NCBI RefSeq assembly: GCF_005222755.1
Contig: NZ_STGD01000009.1
Coordinates: 62,001-126,000 of the forward strand
Direction of reading: 5' to 3'
Length of the DNA stretch: 64,000 nucleotides
Source: Roseomonas sp. HF4
Lineage (GTDB): Bacteria; Pseudomonadota; Alphaproteobacteria; Acetobacterales; Acetobacteraceae
The notes beneath the pieces are model-generated. The model had not been told where the DNA came from, searched no databases, and saw only the letters and a list, made by a program, of their open reading frames with translations. This document shows, in pieces, positions 21,423 through 30,424 of the stretch. Numbering within the stretch: the stretch's first letter is position 1; every line of letters starts with the position of its first letter. The position numbers and the translations under genes were made by a program.

Positions 21423-23258
21423 TCAGTCGATGAACACCCGCGCCGCCAGCGCCACCTGGAACAGCGCCGTCACCAGGTCGGTCGCGAACTGCCAGTATTT
21501 CGGGTCGAGGTAGGGCAGCGCGATCAGCTCATCCCCCGGCCGTGGCGCCACGGCGGGGTTCAGGATCGCCTGGCCCGAGGGGCGGCGGAGCATCAGCGTG
21601 GAATTGTTCCCGCGCGGCGTCAGGCCGCCGGCCGCCTCGATGAACTGGGCCGTCGTCCAGCCCTCCCGCCAGACAACCGCCTGGGGGAAGTTCACCTCCC
21701 CCTGCACCATCACGGTCTGCGAGCGTTCGGGAATCACGACGATGTCGCCGTTCTGCAGCCGCAGCGGCGCGCAGGCGCCGTCCGCGCCCATCACGACGAG
21801 CCGGCCTTCCGGCTGCACGCGCCGGGCGCGGGAGATGTACTGGGAGATCAGCGCCGCTTCCTGCGACCGCGCCTCGGCCACCCGCGTGGTCGCGGCGGGC
21901 GCGAGGAAGAGCTGGCGTTCCAGCCGGTCGAGCGCCTCGTCGATCGCGCGCTTCTGCTGCAGCGCGAGGCCCGGGCGCAGGATGAACACGCCGTCGGTGT
22001 TCGCGAGCCCCGGGTCGACCGCGATGTGGTCGAGCAGGTTGCAGAGCGTGATGTCGCGGTCCGCCACCAGGACCGAGGGATAGAGCCTGCTGCCCTCGAC
22101 GCTGACGCGGATGGTGCGCGCCGCGACGTCGGCCACGAAGGTCACGGTGTCCTGGTCGAGCAGCGTCTGCTGCGCGAGTTCGGCCAGGGACATGTAGCGG
22201 GAGAAGGGCTGCGCGCTCCGCACGCCGCGCACCACCGCGTTCGTCGCGGCCGGCAGCGGTCGCGCGAGGTCGATCAGGTCGCGCCCCGAGAGCGAGGCGC
22301 GGCTTGCGCTCTCGAACAGGTAGTTGTTCCGGACGGCGCCGTCGGCACCGATCATCGCGCGCTGGCGGCCGACGACGATCGTGTCCCCTTCCTGCAGGCG
22401 CACGGCGGGCAGGCGCCCTTCGAGCAGGAAGCCGTAGAGGTCGGCGGTCGCGACGCTCTGGTTGTTGCGTCGGATGGCGATCTCGCGGTGCGAGCCGCGG
22501 CCGGGATCGACGCCGCCGGCCCGCACCAGGAAGTCGAGGATGCTGTCCGACGCCGTGCCCGCATAGCGCCCCGGTGCCCGCACGAAGCCCGTGACGAACA
22601 CGCCGATCCGCTGCGTCGAGAGCACGGTCGCATAGACCTGGACCTGGGCCGTGTAGACCTTGCGGATCTCGCTCTCGACCACCGCCTGCAGGTCGCCCAC
22701 GCGCGTTCCCGCCACGCGGATCGGGCCGATATTGGGCAGGAACAGGTTGCCGGCGGGGTCGATCACGCCGACCAGTTCCGATTCCACCGCGCCCCAGGCG
22801 CGCACGCTGACGCGGTCCCCCGGCGCAAGCACGTAGTTCGGGTTCGGCGCCTCGGAGGAGGCCTGCGGCGTCTGCGTGAACAGCGACGCGCCGAAGACCG
22901 TGGTCGCCGGTCCCGCCATGCGCGCCTGGTCGCCGAGCGGCGCCACGAGGGATGGCCCGCCTTCGGCCTGGGTCGGGCTGCCGAGGCGCTCGGTGCCGCG
23001 CGCCTGTCCGGGAATGTCGGCCAGGCTGCGCTGGTCGAAGACCGGCGGCGGCTGGGCGGCCGCTTCCCCCGCACCCGGCACGCCCGCCTGGGGGCCGCGC
23101 GGCAGCAGGTTCGGCAGGCCCGGCAGCGCGCCCGGCACGCCGCCGATGCCCTGCGGCAGCCGCTGCGCGCCGGATTGCGCGGCGGCCGTGCCGGCCCAGC
23201 CGAGGGCGAACAGGACCGCGAGGAGAAGCGCGAGGCCGCGCCGGGGGCTAGGCCGCAT
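21423..23258 (-). CDS. Capsule polysaccharide export protein with SLBB repeats (KpsD/Wza-like)
   Basis: A 611-residue periplasmic/outer-membrane export protein. The signal peptide (LALLLAVLFALGWAGTAAAQ) has no lipobox cysteine, as in KpsD rather than Wza. A proline-rich linker leads to the polysaccharide export domain (from about 165, YVLAPGDRVSVRAWG) and then SLBB beta-grasp repeats (VFVTGFVRAPGRY, VMVQGEVNFPQAVVW). It should form the outer-membrane end of the Kps channel. It starts at ATG 23258, inside the last codons of kpsE, and is the last gene of the leftward export operon. Confidence 0.9.
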   Translation of the reverse strand: MRPSPRRGLALLLAVLFALGWAGTAAAQSGAQRLPQGIGGVPGALPGLPNLLPRGPQAGVPGAGEAAAQPPPVFDQRSLADIPGQARGTERLGSPTQAEGGPSLVAPLGDQARMAGPATTVFGASLFTQTPQASSEAPNPNYVLAPGDRVSVRAWGAVESELVGVIDPAGNLFLPNIGPIRVAGTRVGDLQAVVESEIRKVYTAQVQVYATVLSTQRIGVFVTGFVRAPGRYAGTASDSILDFLVRAGGVDPGRGSHREIAIRRNNQSVATADLYGFLLEGRLPAVRLQEGDTIVVGRQRAMIGADGAVRNNYLFESASRASLSGRDLIDLARPLPAATNAVVRGVRSAQPFSRYMSLAELAQQTLLDQDTVTFVADVAARTIRVSVEGSRLYPSVLVADRDITLCNLLDHIAVDPGLANTDGVFILRPGLALQQKRAIDEALDRLERQLFLAPAATTRVAEARSQEAALISQYISRARRVQPEGRLVVMGADGACAPLRLQNGDIVVIPERSQTVMVQGEVNFPQAVVWREGWTTAQFIEAAGGLTPRGNNSTLMLRRPSGQAILNPAVAPRPGDELIALPYLDPKYWQFATDLVTALFQVALAARVFID

Positions 23259-24441
23259 GGTCCCGCATGCTGGCAACGAGCAGCCAGCCGATGCCGAAGG
23301 CGACGGAGAGACCCAGGAAGACGCTGCCGACACTGATCAGTTTCCGCGGATAGAGGGGATAGACGGCGAGGTTGGGCGCGACCACGCGGGCGACGTAGAG
23401 CTGCTGGCGCTGTGCATCCATTCGCGCCGTCTCGAGGCTGGCGGTGGCGGAGGCGAGCTGCCGGTCGGCGAATTCGCGTTCGAGCACCAGGCGTTCGTAG
23501 GATGCGAGCTGCTGCGCCAGCGTGCCGTTGCCCTGGGTGCGGCGCGTGCGCTCGGCCATGATCTGGCGCTCCAGCGCCTCGATCCGGTTGTGGGTCGCGA
23601 GCAGCGCCGGGTTGTCCGCGCGCATGAAGGCCATGCGTTCGCGCAGTTCCGCCCGCGCCCCGGTCAGCGTCGCCTCGAGCGCCGCGATGGTCTGCGCCGC
23701 CGCCGCCGCCGTGCCGGCGCTGTCGAGGTCCTGCTCGCGCTCCCGGAAGCCGGTCAGGGCCTCGCGCGCGGCGAGCACGCGGCGCTCGGCGATGCCGACC
23801 TCGGCATGGGCGATGCGCAGCGCATCCTCGCGCGCGCGTTCGGAGAGGCCGTTCACCAGGCCCTCGGAGAGTTCGAGCAGCGTCTCGGCGATCGCCTTCG
23901 AATCCTCGGGCCGGAAGCTGCGCACGCGCAGCGTCAGGAGCCCGGTCGAGCTGTCGAACACGGCCGAGACCATGGAGTTGTAGAACTTCGTCAGCCGCTC
24001 CGGGTCGCTGTGCGCGAGGCGCGCCCAGAAATCCGCTTCCTCCCGCTGCCAGATCGAGACGAGGTCGAGCCGGTCCTGCGCCCGCATCACCGCATCGTGG
24101 GAGAGCAGGAATTCCCGCACGCTGTTCGATTCGACCGAGGATGCGCCGCCGCCGCCGCCCATGGCCGAGGAGATCGCGCCGCTGAGCGAGACCGTCGGCG
24201 CCTCGGCGCGGGAGCGCACCACGATCCGCGTCTCCGAGACGTATTGCGGCGCCGCGACGAGGTAGAAATACGCCGCGACGATCGCCGTCGGCAGCAGCAC
24301 CCACCAGGTGAAGGGGTGGGCCATGAAGCGGTGCAGCCAGGACCTCGGTCGCGGCGGCGGCGACGGCGCCGCTTCGCTCCAGGCCGGGACCGCGTCCGCG
24401 GTCGTGCCGTCAAAGGCTGTTGTAGGTGGCGAGAGCTTCAT
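23248..24441 (-). CDS. kpsE: Capsule export inner-membrane protein KpsE (polysaccharide co-polymerase)
   Basis: A 397-residue PCP-3-type protein spanning inner membrane and periplasm. One transmembrane helix lies near residues 43-65 (TWWVLLPTAIVAAYFYL) and one at the C-terminus (GSVFLGLSVAFGIGWLLV). Between them are about 300 helical, coiled-coil-rich residues. These proteins link the KpsMT transporter to the outer-membrane exporter. It overlaps kpsT by 32 nt upstream and the SLBB gene by 11 nt downstream. Confidence 0.9.
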   Translation of the reverse strand: MKLSPPTTAFDGTTADAVPAWSEAAPSPPPRPRSWLHRFMAHPFTWWVLLPTAIVAAYFYLVAAPQYVSETRIVVRSRAEAPTVSLSGAISSAMGGGGGASSVESNSVREFLLSHDAVMRAQDRLDLVSIWQREEADFWARLAHSDPERLTKFYNSMVSAVFDSSTGLLTLRVRSFRPEDSKAIAETLLELSEGLVNGLSERAREDALRIAHAEVGIAERRVLAAREALTGFREREQDLDSAGTAAAAAQTIAALEATLTGARAELRERMAFMRADNPALLATHNRIEALERQIMAERTRRTQGNGTLAQQLASYERLVLEREFADRQLASATASLETARMDAQRQQLYVARVVAPNLAVYPLYPRKLISVGSVFLGLSVAFGIGWLLVASMRDHAA

Positions 24442-25048
24442 CGAGGTCTTCGTAGAATGTGAGGGTGCCCTGGTCCATGACGGCCGCGCGGGTGCAGAGC
24501 TGCCTGACCAGGGATGGCTGGTGCGTCACGATGATGAGCCCGGCGCGTTCCAGCCGCGCGGCGAAGGCCCTGCCGAACTTGGTGTCGCCGACCGCCAGCG
24601 CCTCGTCGACCAGGAAGCAGTCGAATTCGATCGCAAGCGAGATCGCGAGGCCGAGGCGCGAGCGCATGCCCGACGAATATGTCCCGACCGGCATCCGCAG
24701 GTATTCGCCGAGCTCGGCGAAGCTCTCGACGAACTCCACGGTCTCCTGCGCGGGGCGGCCGTAGATGCGCGCGATGAAGCGGCAATTGTCCTGCCCGGTC
24801 ATCGAGGACTGGAAGCCCGCCGCCATGCCGATCGGCCAGGAGACGCTCATGCTCCGCTTCACCGCGCCCCGGGTCGGTGCCTCGACGCCGCCCAGGATGC
24901 GCACCAGCGTCGACTTGCCCGTCCCGTTGCGGCCGAGGATGCCGACGCGCTCACCCTTCTCGAAGCGTGCGTTCACGCCGCGCAGCACCTGCTTGCGCCC
25001 GGTATTCATCGCGTAGGACTTGTGGACGTCGATGAGTTCCAGGCCCAT
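24410..25048 (-). CDS. kpsT: Capsule ABC transporter ATP-binding protein KpsT
   Basis: A 212-residue ATPase of the polysaccharide-export ABC family. Walker A is GRNGTGKST, the signature loop is YSSGMRSRLG, and Walker B is FLVDEALAVGD followed by the H-loop VTHQPSL. It energises export of the lipid-linked capsule glycan through KpsM. The length is normal for KpsT and there is no C-terminal carbohydrate-binding domain as in Wzt, so substrate choice likely depends on the lipid/Kdo end. It lies 8 nt after kpsM. Confidence 0.94.
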   Translation of the reverse strand: MGLELIDVHKSYAMNTGRKQVLRGVNARFEKGERVGILGRNGTGKSTLVRILGGVEAPTRGAVKRSMSVSWPIGMAAGFQSSMTGQDNCRFIARIYGRPAQETVEFVESFAELGEYLRMPVGTYSSGMRSRLGLAISLAIEFDCFLVDEALAVGDTKFGRAFAARLERAGLIIVTHQPSLVRQLCTRAAVMDQGTLTFYEDLDEALATYNSL

Positions 25049-25056
25049 GGCGCGCC

Positions 25057-25851
25057 CTATTCCAGCCCGATGCGGCGGCGCGCGACGCGCAGCCCCGCCA
25101 GGCCGATGAGGTGCGTGGCCAGGATCCAGGCGGCGACATAGGACAGGTCGTAGACCGGCCGGAAGCGGTCGCCGAACTGCCCGTCGCGCAGCAGTTCGAA
25201 GATGTGCACCATGGGCACCCAGATCACGATCTCCTGCATCCAGGTCGGCAGCCAGTCCACCATGAAGAACAGGCCGCTGAAGGGCATCGACAGGTATGTC
25301 AGGACGTGGATGCCGCGCTCGATCCCGTGCCATTCGCTCGTCGCCGCGCCGATCATCAGCGCGAAGCCCTGCGCCAGCAGGAACATCAGCCCCATCGCCG
25401 CCAGCATCTTCATGGGCGAGTCCGGGGCGTCGCCGCCGAAGGCGATGGCCGCGAAGACGAAGATCGCCATGACCCCCGTGCAGGCGACGGATTCGATCAG
25501 GTGCCGCGCGTAGAAAACGTCGGGCAGGGTGACCTGCCGGTGATAGAGCAGCTGCAGGCTCGACGGGATCGTGCCGGAGGACCGCGTCACGATGCCGCGG
25601 AAGTTGAAGAACAGCAGGTAGCCGATCGCGAAGAACTCGAAATTGCCGCGGATACCCTCGCCGCCGCTGCGGGTCTGGTGGATCAGCGCGATGGTGCCGG
25701 CCAGCAGCAGCGGCTCGGCGAACAGGGCCAGGTAGCCGAAGCGGCGGCGGCCGAAGCGGCTGTGCATCTCGCGGATCACGAGCGCGCCGATGACGCGCAG
25801 CTGTGCCCGCGCGCAGTCGATGAGCGGCGGTCGGGACGCCGCCTCGCTCAT
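25057..25851 (-). CDS. kpsM: Capsule ABC transporter permease KpsM
   Basis: A 264-residue ABC-2 permease with about six membrane segments. The cytoplasmic start ALVIREMHSRFGRRRFGYL is typical of KpsM/BexB. It pairs with KpsT to move the capsule glycolipid across the inner membrane. ATG 25851 overlaps the lipoprotein gene by 4 nt (ATGA), so the two are coupled. Confidence 0.93.
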   Translation of the reverse strand: MSEAASRPPLIDCARAQLRVIGALVIREMHSRFGRRRFGYLALFAEPLLLAGTIALIHQTRSGGEGIRGNFEFFAIGYLLFFNFRGIVTRSSGTIPSSLQLLYHRQVTLPDVFYARHLIESVACTGVMAIFVFAAIAFGGDAPDSPMKMLAAMGLMFLLAQGFALMIGAATSEWHGIERGIHVLTYLSMPFSGLFFMVDWLPTWMQEIVIWVPMVHIFELLRDGQFGDRFRPVYDLSYVAAWILATHLIGLAGLRVARRRIGLE

Positions 25852-26222
25852 CGGCTGTGCGCGGCACTGCGCACCAGCGGGCGCGCTTCCCGCCAGCCTG
25901 CGCCGGCGCGGCAGAGGAGCCGTGTCTCGGTGCCGCCGCCGGTCCGCACCTGAACCTCGCGGCATTCCCGCCCGCTCGCGGCCGCGTAGGCGCGGACAAG
26001 GCGCACGCTGGCGGTCTGGCCGGTGCCGGCCAGCACGACGCTGTCCTCGGCCCCCGGGGAGGCCGCCGCCGCGAAGGCGACGACCGGGTCGGAAATCGGT
26101 GCCGCGACGGCGTCCGTTGCGTCGGCGGCAGGGCCACCGGTCTCGGCGCAGCCGACCAGAACCAGCGCCGCCACTGTGGCCCCACCCCATCCGCGCCAGG
26201 ATCGATACGGGAATCGGTTCAT
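25848..26222 (-). CDS. Small lipoprotein at the head of the capsule export operon
   Basis: A 124-residue protein with an N-terminal signal ending in the lipobox LVGC (GGATVAALVLVGC). The mature part is Ala-rich, then has two cysteines (GRECREVQV, TRLLCRAG) that may form a disulfide. The function is unknown. Coupling to kpsM by ATGA suggests a capsule-related envelope role, possibly at the outer-membrane channel. ATG 26222 is used; GTG 26249 would extend it by 9 residues. Confidence 0.75.
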   Translation of the reverse strand: MNRFPYRSWRGWGGATVAALVLVGCAETGGPAADATDAVAAPISDPVVAFAAAASPGAEDSVVLAGTGQTASVRLVRAYAAASGRECREVQVRTGGGTETRLLCRAGAGWREARPLVRSAAHSR

Positions 26223-26255
26223 TACGGTGCACAATCCTTGGCACGTCACGTCCGG

Positions 26256-26284
26256 AACCTAGCCTTTCGGCGTGCTTTACGCAA
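26256..26284 (-). promoter_or_regulatory. Candidate promoter of the leftward capsule export operon
   Basis: Read on the minus strand, TTGCGT (26284-26279) and TAGGTT (26261-26256) are 17 bases apart inside the 125-base gap between the divergent lipoprotein and kpsC genes. Transcription would begin near 26249. Both hexamers are imperfect. Confidence 0.35.
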
Positions 26285-26347
26285 AAAAGAAGACATGTCG
26301 CCGAGCATGCCGGGCGTTGGCGGGGTTCGCCCTTCGCCCTAAAGGTT

Positions 26348-28270
26348 ATGCCGCGGCAGGATAACAGAGCATTGCAACCAGAGCGTGCAGCCCCCGATGG
26401 GCCTGGCAGCCTCTTCGCCCCGCATGCCCTGCTGCGGCGCTGGCCCCATCTGCCGGCCTTCTGGCCCGGCCGGGCCGTCCGCCCGCCGCCGCCGCTGCCC
26501 GATGCCCGCGACCTGCTCGCCCTCGAGGTGGGGGGCCCGGTGCCCGCCGGATGGCCCGGTCGCGTGCTGCGGCTCGACGCCGGGCCTTTCGCGCCGACCT
26601 GCTTTGGCACGCGCATGGTGCCCCCGGTCCTGTTCGCCGCCGAATCCGACGACCCTGTCGCCGCCGCCCTGGCCGCCCCGCCTGGCGCCGCCGCGCGCGA
26701 CCGCGCCGCGGCGCTCCGCCCCCTGCTGCGGGCCGCGCGGGCCGGCGGCGCGCCCGGCCTGCCCGACCCCGGCCCTGCTGCGCTCGGCTGCGCGCCGGGG
26801 GAGGCGGTGCTGCTCCTTGACCCCTGCGATCCCGCCCGGGCCGAGGCGGCGGCGGCGCTGGCTGAGGCGGCCCGGGGCCGGGGCGGCCGCGTCCTCGCCA
26901 TCCGCGACCCGGCGATGCCGCCCGCCGCCCGGCCGGTGCTGGCCGGAACGCTCGACCGCCGCGTGTCGCCCTGGACGCTGATCGACGCGGCGGCCGAGAT
27001 CCACGCGCTGCCGGGGCCGACCGCGCGGCTGGCGACGCTGGCGGGCGTGCCCGTGCTCGGGTCGGGGGCGGTGGCGGACGGAATCGGGCTGCTGGCCGCC
27101 CTGGTCGGGGCCGCGCGCTGCGCCGACCCGGTGCGCGCCAGCCCCTGCACGATGGAGGAGGCGCTCGGCCTGCTTGCCGACTGGCGGCGCCAGGAGACGG
27201 CGAATCGCGGCATCGCGGTCTGCCTCGGCATGGCCTTCTGGAAGCGCCGCCGGATGGCCGCCGCGCTCGCCTCCGCCGCCGGCCCGCCGGCCTTCGCCCG
27301 CGGCACCGGGGCGGCGCTGGCCGAGGCCGCGCGCCGCGGCGGAGCCGTTGCGGTCTGGGCCAGCCGCGCGCCGGCCGACCTGCTGCCCCGCGCGCGTGCC
27401 GCCGGCGTGCCGGTGGCCTGGGTGGAGGACGGCTTCGTGCGCTCGGCCGGGCTCGGCGCCGGCTTCCTGCCGGCGGCCTCGATCAGCGTCGATTCGCGGC
27501 GGCCCTACTACGACCCGACGGGCCCCTCGGACCTCGAGGTGATGCTCGCGACCGCCGAGGTGCCGCCCGCGCTGCGCGCCCGCGCGGCGGCGCTGCGCGC
27601 GGCGCTGCTCGCCCGCGGCATCACCAAGTACAACCTCGGCGGCAGAGCGCCCGCGCTGCCCGCCACGCCGGGCCGCCGGCGCATCCTGGTCCCGGGCCAG
27701 GTGGAGGACGACCTGTCGGTGCTGCGCGGCGCGGCGCCGCCGGTCGCGGGCAACCTCGACTTGCTGCGCGCCGTTCGTGCCCTGCACCCGGACGCCTTCA
27801 TCGCCTTCAAGCCGCATCCGGATGTCGAGGCCGGCTACCGTCGCGGCGCCGTGCCCGCGGCCGAGGCGGCCGCTCTGGCCGACATCGTGCTCGACCGCGC
27901 GCCGATGGCGCCGCTGCTCGACCAGGTGGAGGAGGTGCACACCATCACCTCGCTCACCGGCTTCGAGGCGCTGCTGCGCGGCCGCGCCGTGACCTGCTGG
28001 GGCCGCCCCTTCTACGCCGGCTGGGGGCTGACCCTGGACCGCGCGCCGATCCCGCGCCGCACCCGCCGCCTCGACCTCGACGAAATGGTGGCCATCGCGC
28101 TGATCCTCTTCCCGCGCTACCTGGACCCGGTGACCGAACTGCCCTGCCCGCCGGAAGCCCTGCTCGAGCGCCTCGGCCAGCCCCAGGCCTGGCGGGGCGG
28201 CGCGCTGGCGCGGCTGCGTCGCTGGCAGGGCCGGGCCATGGCGCGCCTCCTGCCGGGGCGCGGCCCATGA
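26348..28270 (+). CDS. kpsC: Capsule Kdo-transferase KpsC
   Basis: A 640-residue cytoplasmic glycosyltransferase that, with KpsS, builds the poly-beta-Kdo linker on the lipid anchor of group-2 capsules. Classical KpsC has two related catalytic modules. The C-terminal module is clear: WVEDGFVRSAGLGAGF, FKPHPDVEAGYR, HTITSLTGFEALLRG and CWGRPFYAGWGL. The N-terminal half (about 1-265) is short and alanine-rich. At the matching place it reads SPWTLIDAAAEIHALPGPT and lacks the WGxPFYAGWGL motif, so this module may be inactive. ATG 26348 is the first good start after the divergent promoter region. The stop overlaps kpsS (ATGA). Confidence 0.88.
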   Translation: MPRQDNRALQPERAAPDGPGSLFAPHALLRRWPHLPAFWPGRAVRPPPPLPDARDLLALEVGGPVPAGWPGRVLRLDAGPFAPTCFGTRMVPPVLFAAESDDPVAAALAAPPGAAARDRAAALRPLLRAARAGGAPGLPDPGPAALGCAPGEAVLLLDPCDPARAEAAAALAEAARGRGGRVLAIRDPAMPPAARPVLAGTLDRRVSPWTLIDAAAEIHALPGPTARLATLAGVPVLGSGAVADGIGLLAALVGAARCADPVRASPCTMEEALGLLADWRRQETANRGIAVCLGMAFWKRRRMAAALASAAGPPAFARGTGAALAEAARRGGAVAVWASRAPADLLPRARAAGVPVAWVEDGFVRSAGLGAGFLPAASISVDSRRPYYDPTGPSDLEVMLATAEVPPALRARAAALRAALLARGITKYNLGGRAPALPATPGRRRILVPGQVEDDLSVLRGAAPPVAGNLDLLRAVRALHPDAFIAFKPHPDVEAGYRRGAVPAAEAAALADIVLDRAPMAPLLDQVEEVHTITSLTGFEALLRGRAVTCWGRPFYAGWGLTLDRAPIPRRTRRLDLDEMVAIALILFPRYLDPVTELPCPPEALLERLGQPQAWRGGALARLRRWQGRAMARLLPGRGP

Positions 28271-29499
28271 GCGGGCGCTCCTTCCTGTTCCTCCAGGGGC
28301 TCGCGACGCATGTCTTCGCGCGCCTTGGGGATGCGCTGGCCGCACGCGGCCACGCGGTGCACCGGGTCAACCTCAATGCCGGGGACCGCCTGTTCTGGCG
28401 CCGCCCGACCGCGACCGACTTCACCGGCCCCGCCGCCGACTGGCCCGGCTGGCTCGCGGCCCTGGTCGAGGCGCGGGGCGTCACGGACCTGGTCATGTTC
28501 GGCGACGGCCGCCCCTTTCACGTCGAGGCGATCGCGCTGGCGCGGAAGCGCGGCCTGCGCGCCTGGATCTTCGAGGAAGCCTATCTCCGCCCCGGCTACG
28601 TGACGCTCGAGGAAGGTGGCGTGAACGCGCGGTCCCCCCTGCCGCGCGACCCGGCGCGCATCCGGGCGCTGGCCGCCGGGCTGCCGCCTGCGGCGCCCGA
28701 GACGCTCTCGGGCGGGTCCTTCCTCCGGCGTGCCACGGACGATGTCCGCTACAACATCGCGAATGCGATGGGGCGCGGCCGCTTCCCGCACTGGCGCACG
28801 CACCGGCAGTGGAACCCCTTCCACGAATATGCCGGCTGGGCGCTGCGCGGGGCGTTGCGGCCGGTCCGCCGGGCGCAGGCGGCGCGGCGCCTGGCTGGCG
28901 TCGAGGGCTGGGCGGGCCCGGTCTTCGTGCTGCCGCTGCAGCTCGAGGGCGACTTCCAATTGCGCCTCCATTCGCCCTTCCCTGGGCTCGGCGCGGTCAT
29001 CGAGACCGTGCTCGCCTCCTTCGCCGCCCATGCGCCGCGCGATGCGCTGCTCGCGGTGAAGGGCCATCCGCTCGACAACGGGCTGACGGATTGGGGGCGC
29101 GTCGCGCTCGGGCATGCGCGCCGGCTCGGCGTCGCGGATCGCGTCGCCTGGCTGCCGGAACTGCCCTTCACGCCCGTCCTGGCCCCGGCCGCGGGGCTGG
29201 TCACCGTGAACAGCACGGCGGGGCTGCAGGCGCTGCGGGAAGGCAAGCCGGTCGTGGTGCTGGGCGAGGCGCTCTACGACATGCCGGGTCTGACCTTCCG
29301 GCACGGGCTCGACCGCTTCTGGACCGAGCGCACGGCGCCCGACATGACGCTGGTCGATGCGCTCCGCCGCGTGCTCGCCGCGCACTGCCTGGTGCGCGGC
29401 GGCCTGTTCAGCGAGGACGCGATGAACGAGGCCGTGGCCAACGCCGTGCCGCGGCTCGAGGCCGCCTGCCCCTTCGCGCTCGACCGGGCGGCGGAGTGA
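28267..29499 (+). CDS. kpsS: Capsule Kdo-transferase KpsS
   Basis: A 410-residue protein of the KpsS/LipB family, which adds the first Kdo to a (lyso)phosphatidylglycerol acceptor in enterobacterial group-2 capsules. Visible family features are FLQGLATHVFARLGDAL at the start, VMFGDGRPFHVEA, IFEEAYLRPGYVTLE, the KGHPLDNG loop and VTVNSTAGLQALREGKPVV. It overlaps kpsC and the following SDR gene by 4 nt each, indicating one operon. Confidence 0.92.
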   Translation: MSGRSFLFLQGLATHVFARLGDALAARGHAVHRVNLNAGDRLFWRRPTATDFTGPAADWPGWLAALVEARGVTDLVMFGDGRPFHVEAIALARKRGLRAWIFEEAYLRPGYVTLEEGGVNARSPLPRDPARIRALAAGLPPAAPETLSGGSFLRRATDDVRYNIANAMGRGRFPHWRTHRQWNPFHEYAGWALRGALRPVRRAQAARRLAGVEGWAGPVFVLPLQLEGDFQLRLHSPFPGLGAVIETVLASFAAHAPRDALLAVKGHPLDNGLTDWGRVALGHARRLGVADRVAWLPELPFTPVLAPAAGLVTVNSTAGLQALREGKPVVVLGEALYDMPGLTFRHGLDRFWTERTAPDMTLVDALRRVLAAHCLVRGGLFSEDAMNEAVANAVPRLEAACPFALDRAAE

Positions 29500-30278
29500 C
29501 CGCGCCGCCGCGCAGCATCCTCGTGACCGGCGCATCGCGCGGGCTCGGCGCCGCGCTGGCCGAGGGCTTCGCCGCGCCGGGCGTGGCGCTGCGGCTGGTC
29601 GCGCGCGGCCCGGAAGGTCTGGCGGCGACCGCCGCGCGCTGCGCCGCCCGTGGCGCCGAGGTCGAGACCGCCGCGATCGACGTCCGCGACGGCGCCGCGA
29701 TGGCCGCGCGGCTGCTCGCCTGGGATGCCGCGCGGCCCTTCGACTGCGTCGTCGCCAATGCCGGCATCTCGCGCGGGATCGCGCCCGATGGCACGTGGGA
29801 AGGCCTGGATGGCGCGACGCTGCAGGTCGCGGTCAACCTCATCGGCGCGATGCACACGGTCGAGCCGCTGCTGCCCGGCCTGCGCGCGCGACGTGAAGGG
29901 CGGATCGCGCTGGTCGCCTCGCTCGCCGCCTATCGCGGCCTGCCGGATGCGCCGGGCTATGCGGCCTCCAAGGCGGGGCTGCGCGCCTATGGGGAGGGGC
30001 TGCGCGCCGCGCTGGCACCCGCCGGCCTGCGCGTGACGGTCGTGCTGCCCGGCTTCTTCGACAGCGCCATGGGTGCCCGCTGGATCGGCGCGCGGCCGAT
30101 GGCGATGGACCTCGACGCCGCGGCCGCGCGCACGCGGCGCGCCATCCTGCGCGGCGCGCGCCGCGCATCCTTCCCGCTGCCGCTCGCGCTGCTGCTGCGC
30201 GTGCTCGATGCCCTGCCGGCCGGGCTCTCGGACCGGGCGGTGCGGCGGCTGCGCTTCCGCATCGCGCCCGAGCCGTGA
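29496..30278 (+). CDS. Short-chain dehydrogenase/reductase (RkpH-like)
   Basis: A 260-residue classical SDR starting at GTG 29496, overlapping the kpsS stop. The cofactor motif is LVTGASRGLG, followed by NAGIS, and the catalytic pair is YAASK after VASLAAYRG. A C-terminal hydrophobic segment (FPLPLALLLRVLDALP) resembles membrane-associated 3-ketosphinganine reductases. In the rhizobial rkp region an SDR (RkpH) accompanies the oxoamine synthase. By inference, this enzyme reduces the 3-keto product of the oxoamine synthase encoded at 32364. Confidence 0.85.
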   Translation: MTAPPRSILVTGASRGLGAALAEGFAAPGVALRLVARGPEGLAATAARCAARGAEVETAAIDVRDGAAMAARLLAWDAARPFDCVVANAGISRGIAPDGTWEGLDGATLQVAVNLIGAMHTVEPLLPGLRARREGRIALVASLAAYRGLPDAPGYAASKAGLRAYGEGLRAALAPAGLRVTVVLPGFFDSAMGARWIGARPMAMDLDAAAARTRRAILRGARRASFPLPLALLLRVLDALPAGLSDRAVRRLRFRIAPEP

Positions 30279-30281
30279 CAT

Positions 30282-30424
30282 CGAACGCACCAAGGTCCGT
30301 CTTGCGGCCTGAAGGGCCGAGGCCGCGACTGCGGCCCGCCGGTTGTCCGGCGCAGCCAAGGGCCGCGGATGCGGCCCGCCCGGCGTCTGAGGGGCGCGAA
30401 GGTGAAACCTTCGTGCGCCAAGCA
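30282..30424. repeat. Palindromic intergenic repeat C, copy 1
   Basis: About 140 bases fill the gap between the SDR and LtaS-like genes. They contain four hairpins in a row: GGCCGCGACTGCGGCC, CGCCGGTTGTCCGGCG, GGCCGCGGATGCGGCC and CGAAGGTGAAACCTTCG. A closely matching copy lies at 45536-45684 in inverted orientation, and a fragment at 6969-7008. Confidence 0.8.
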
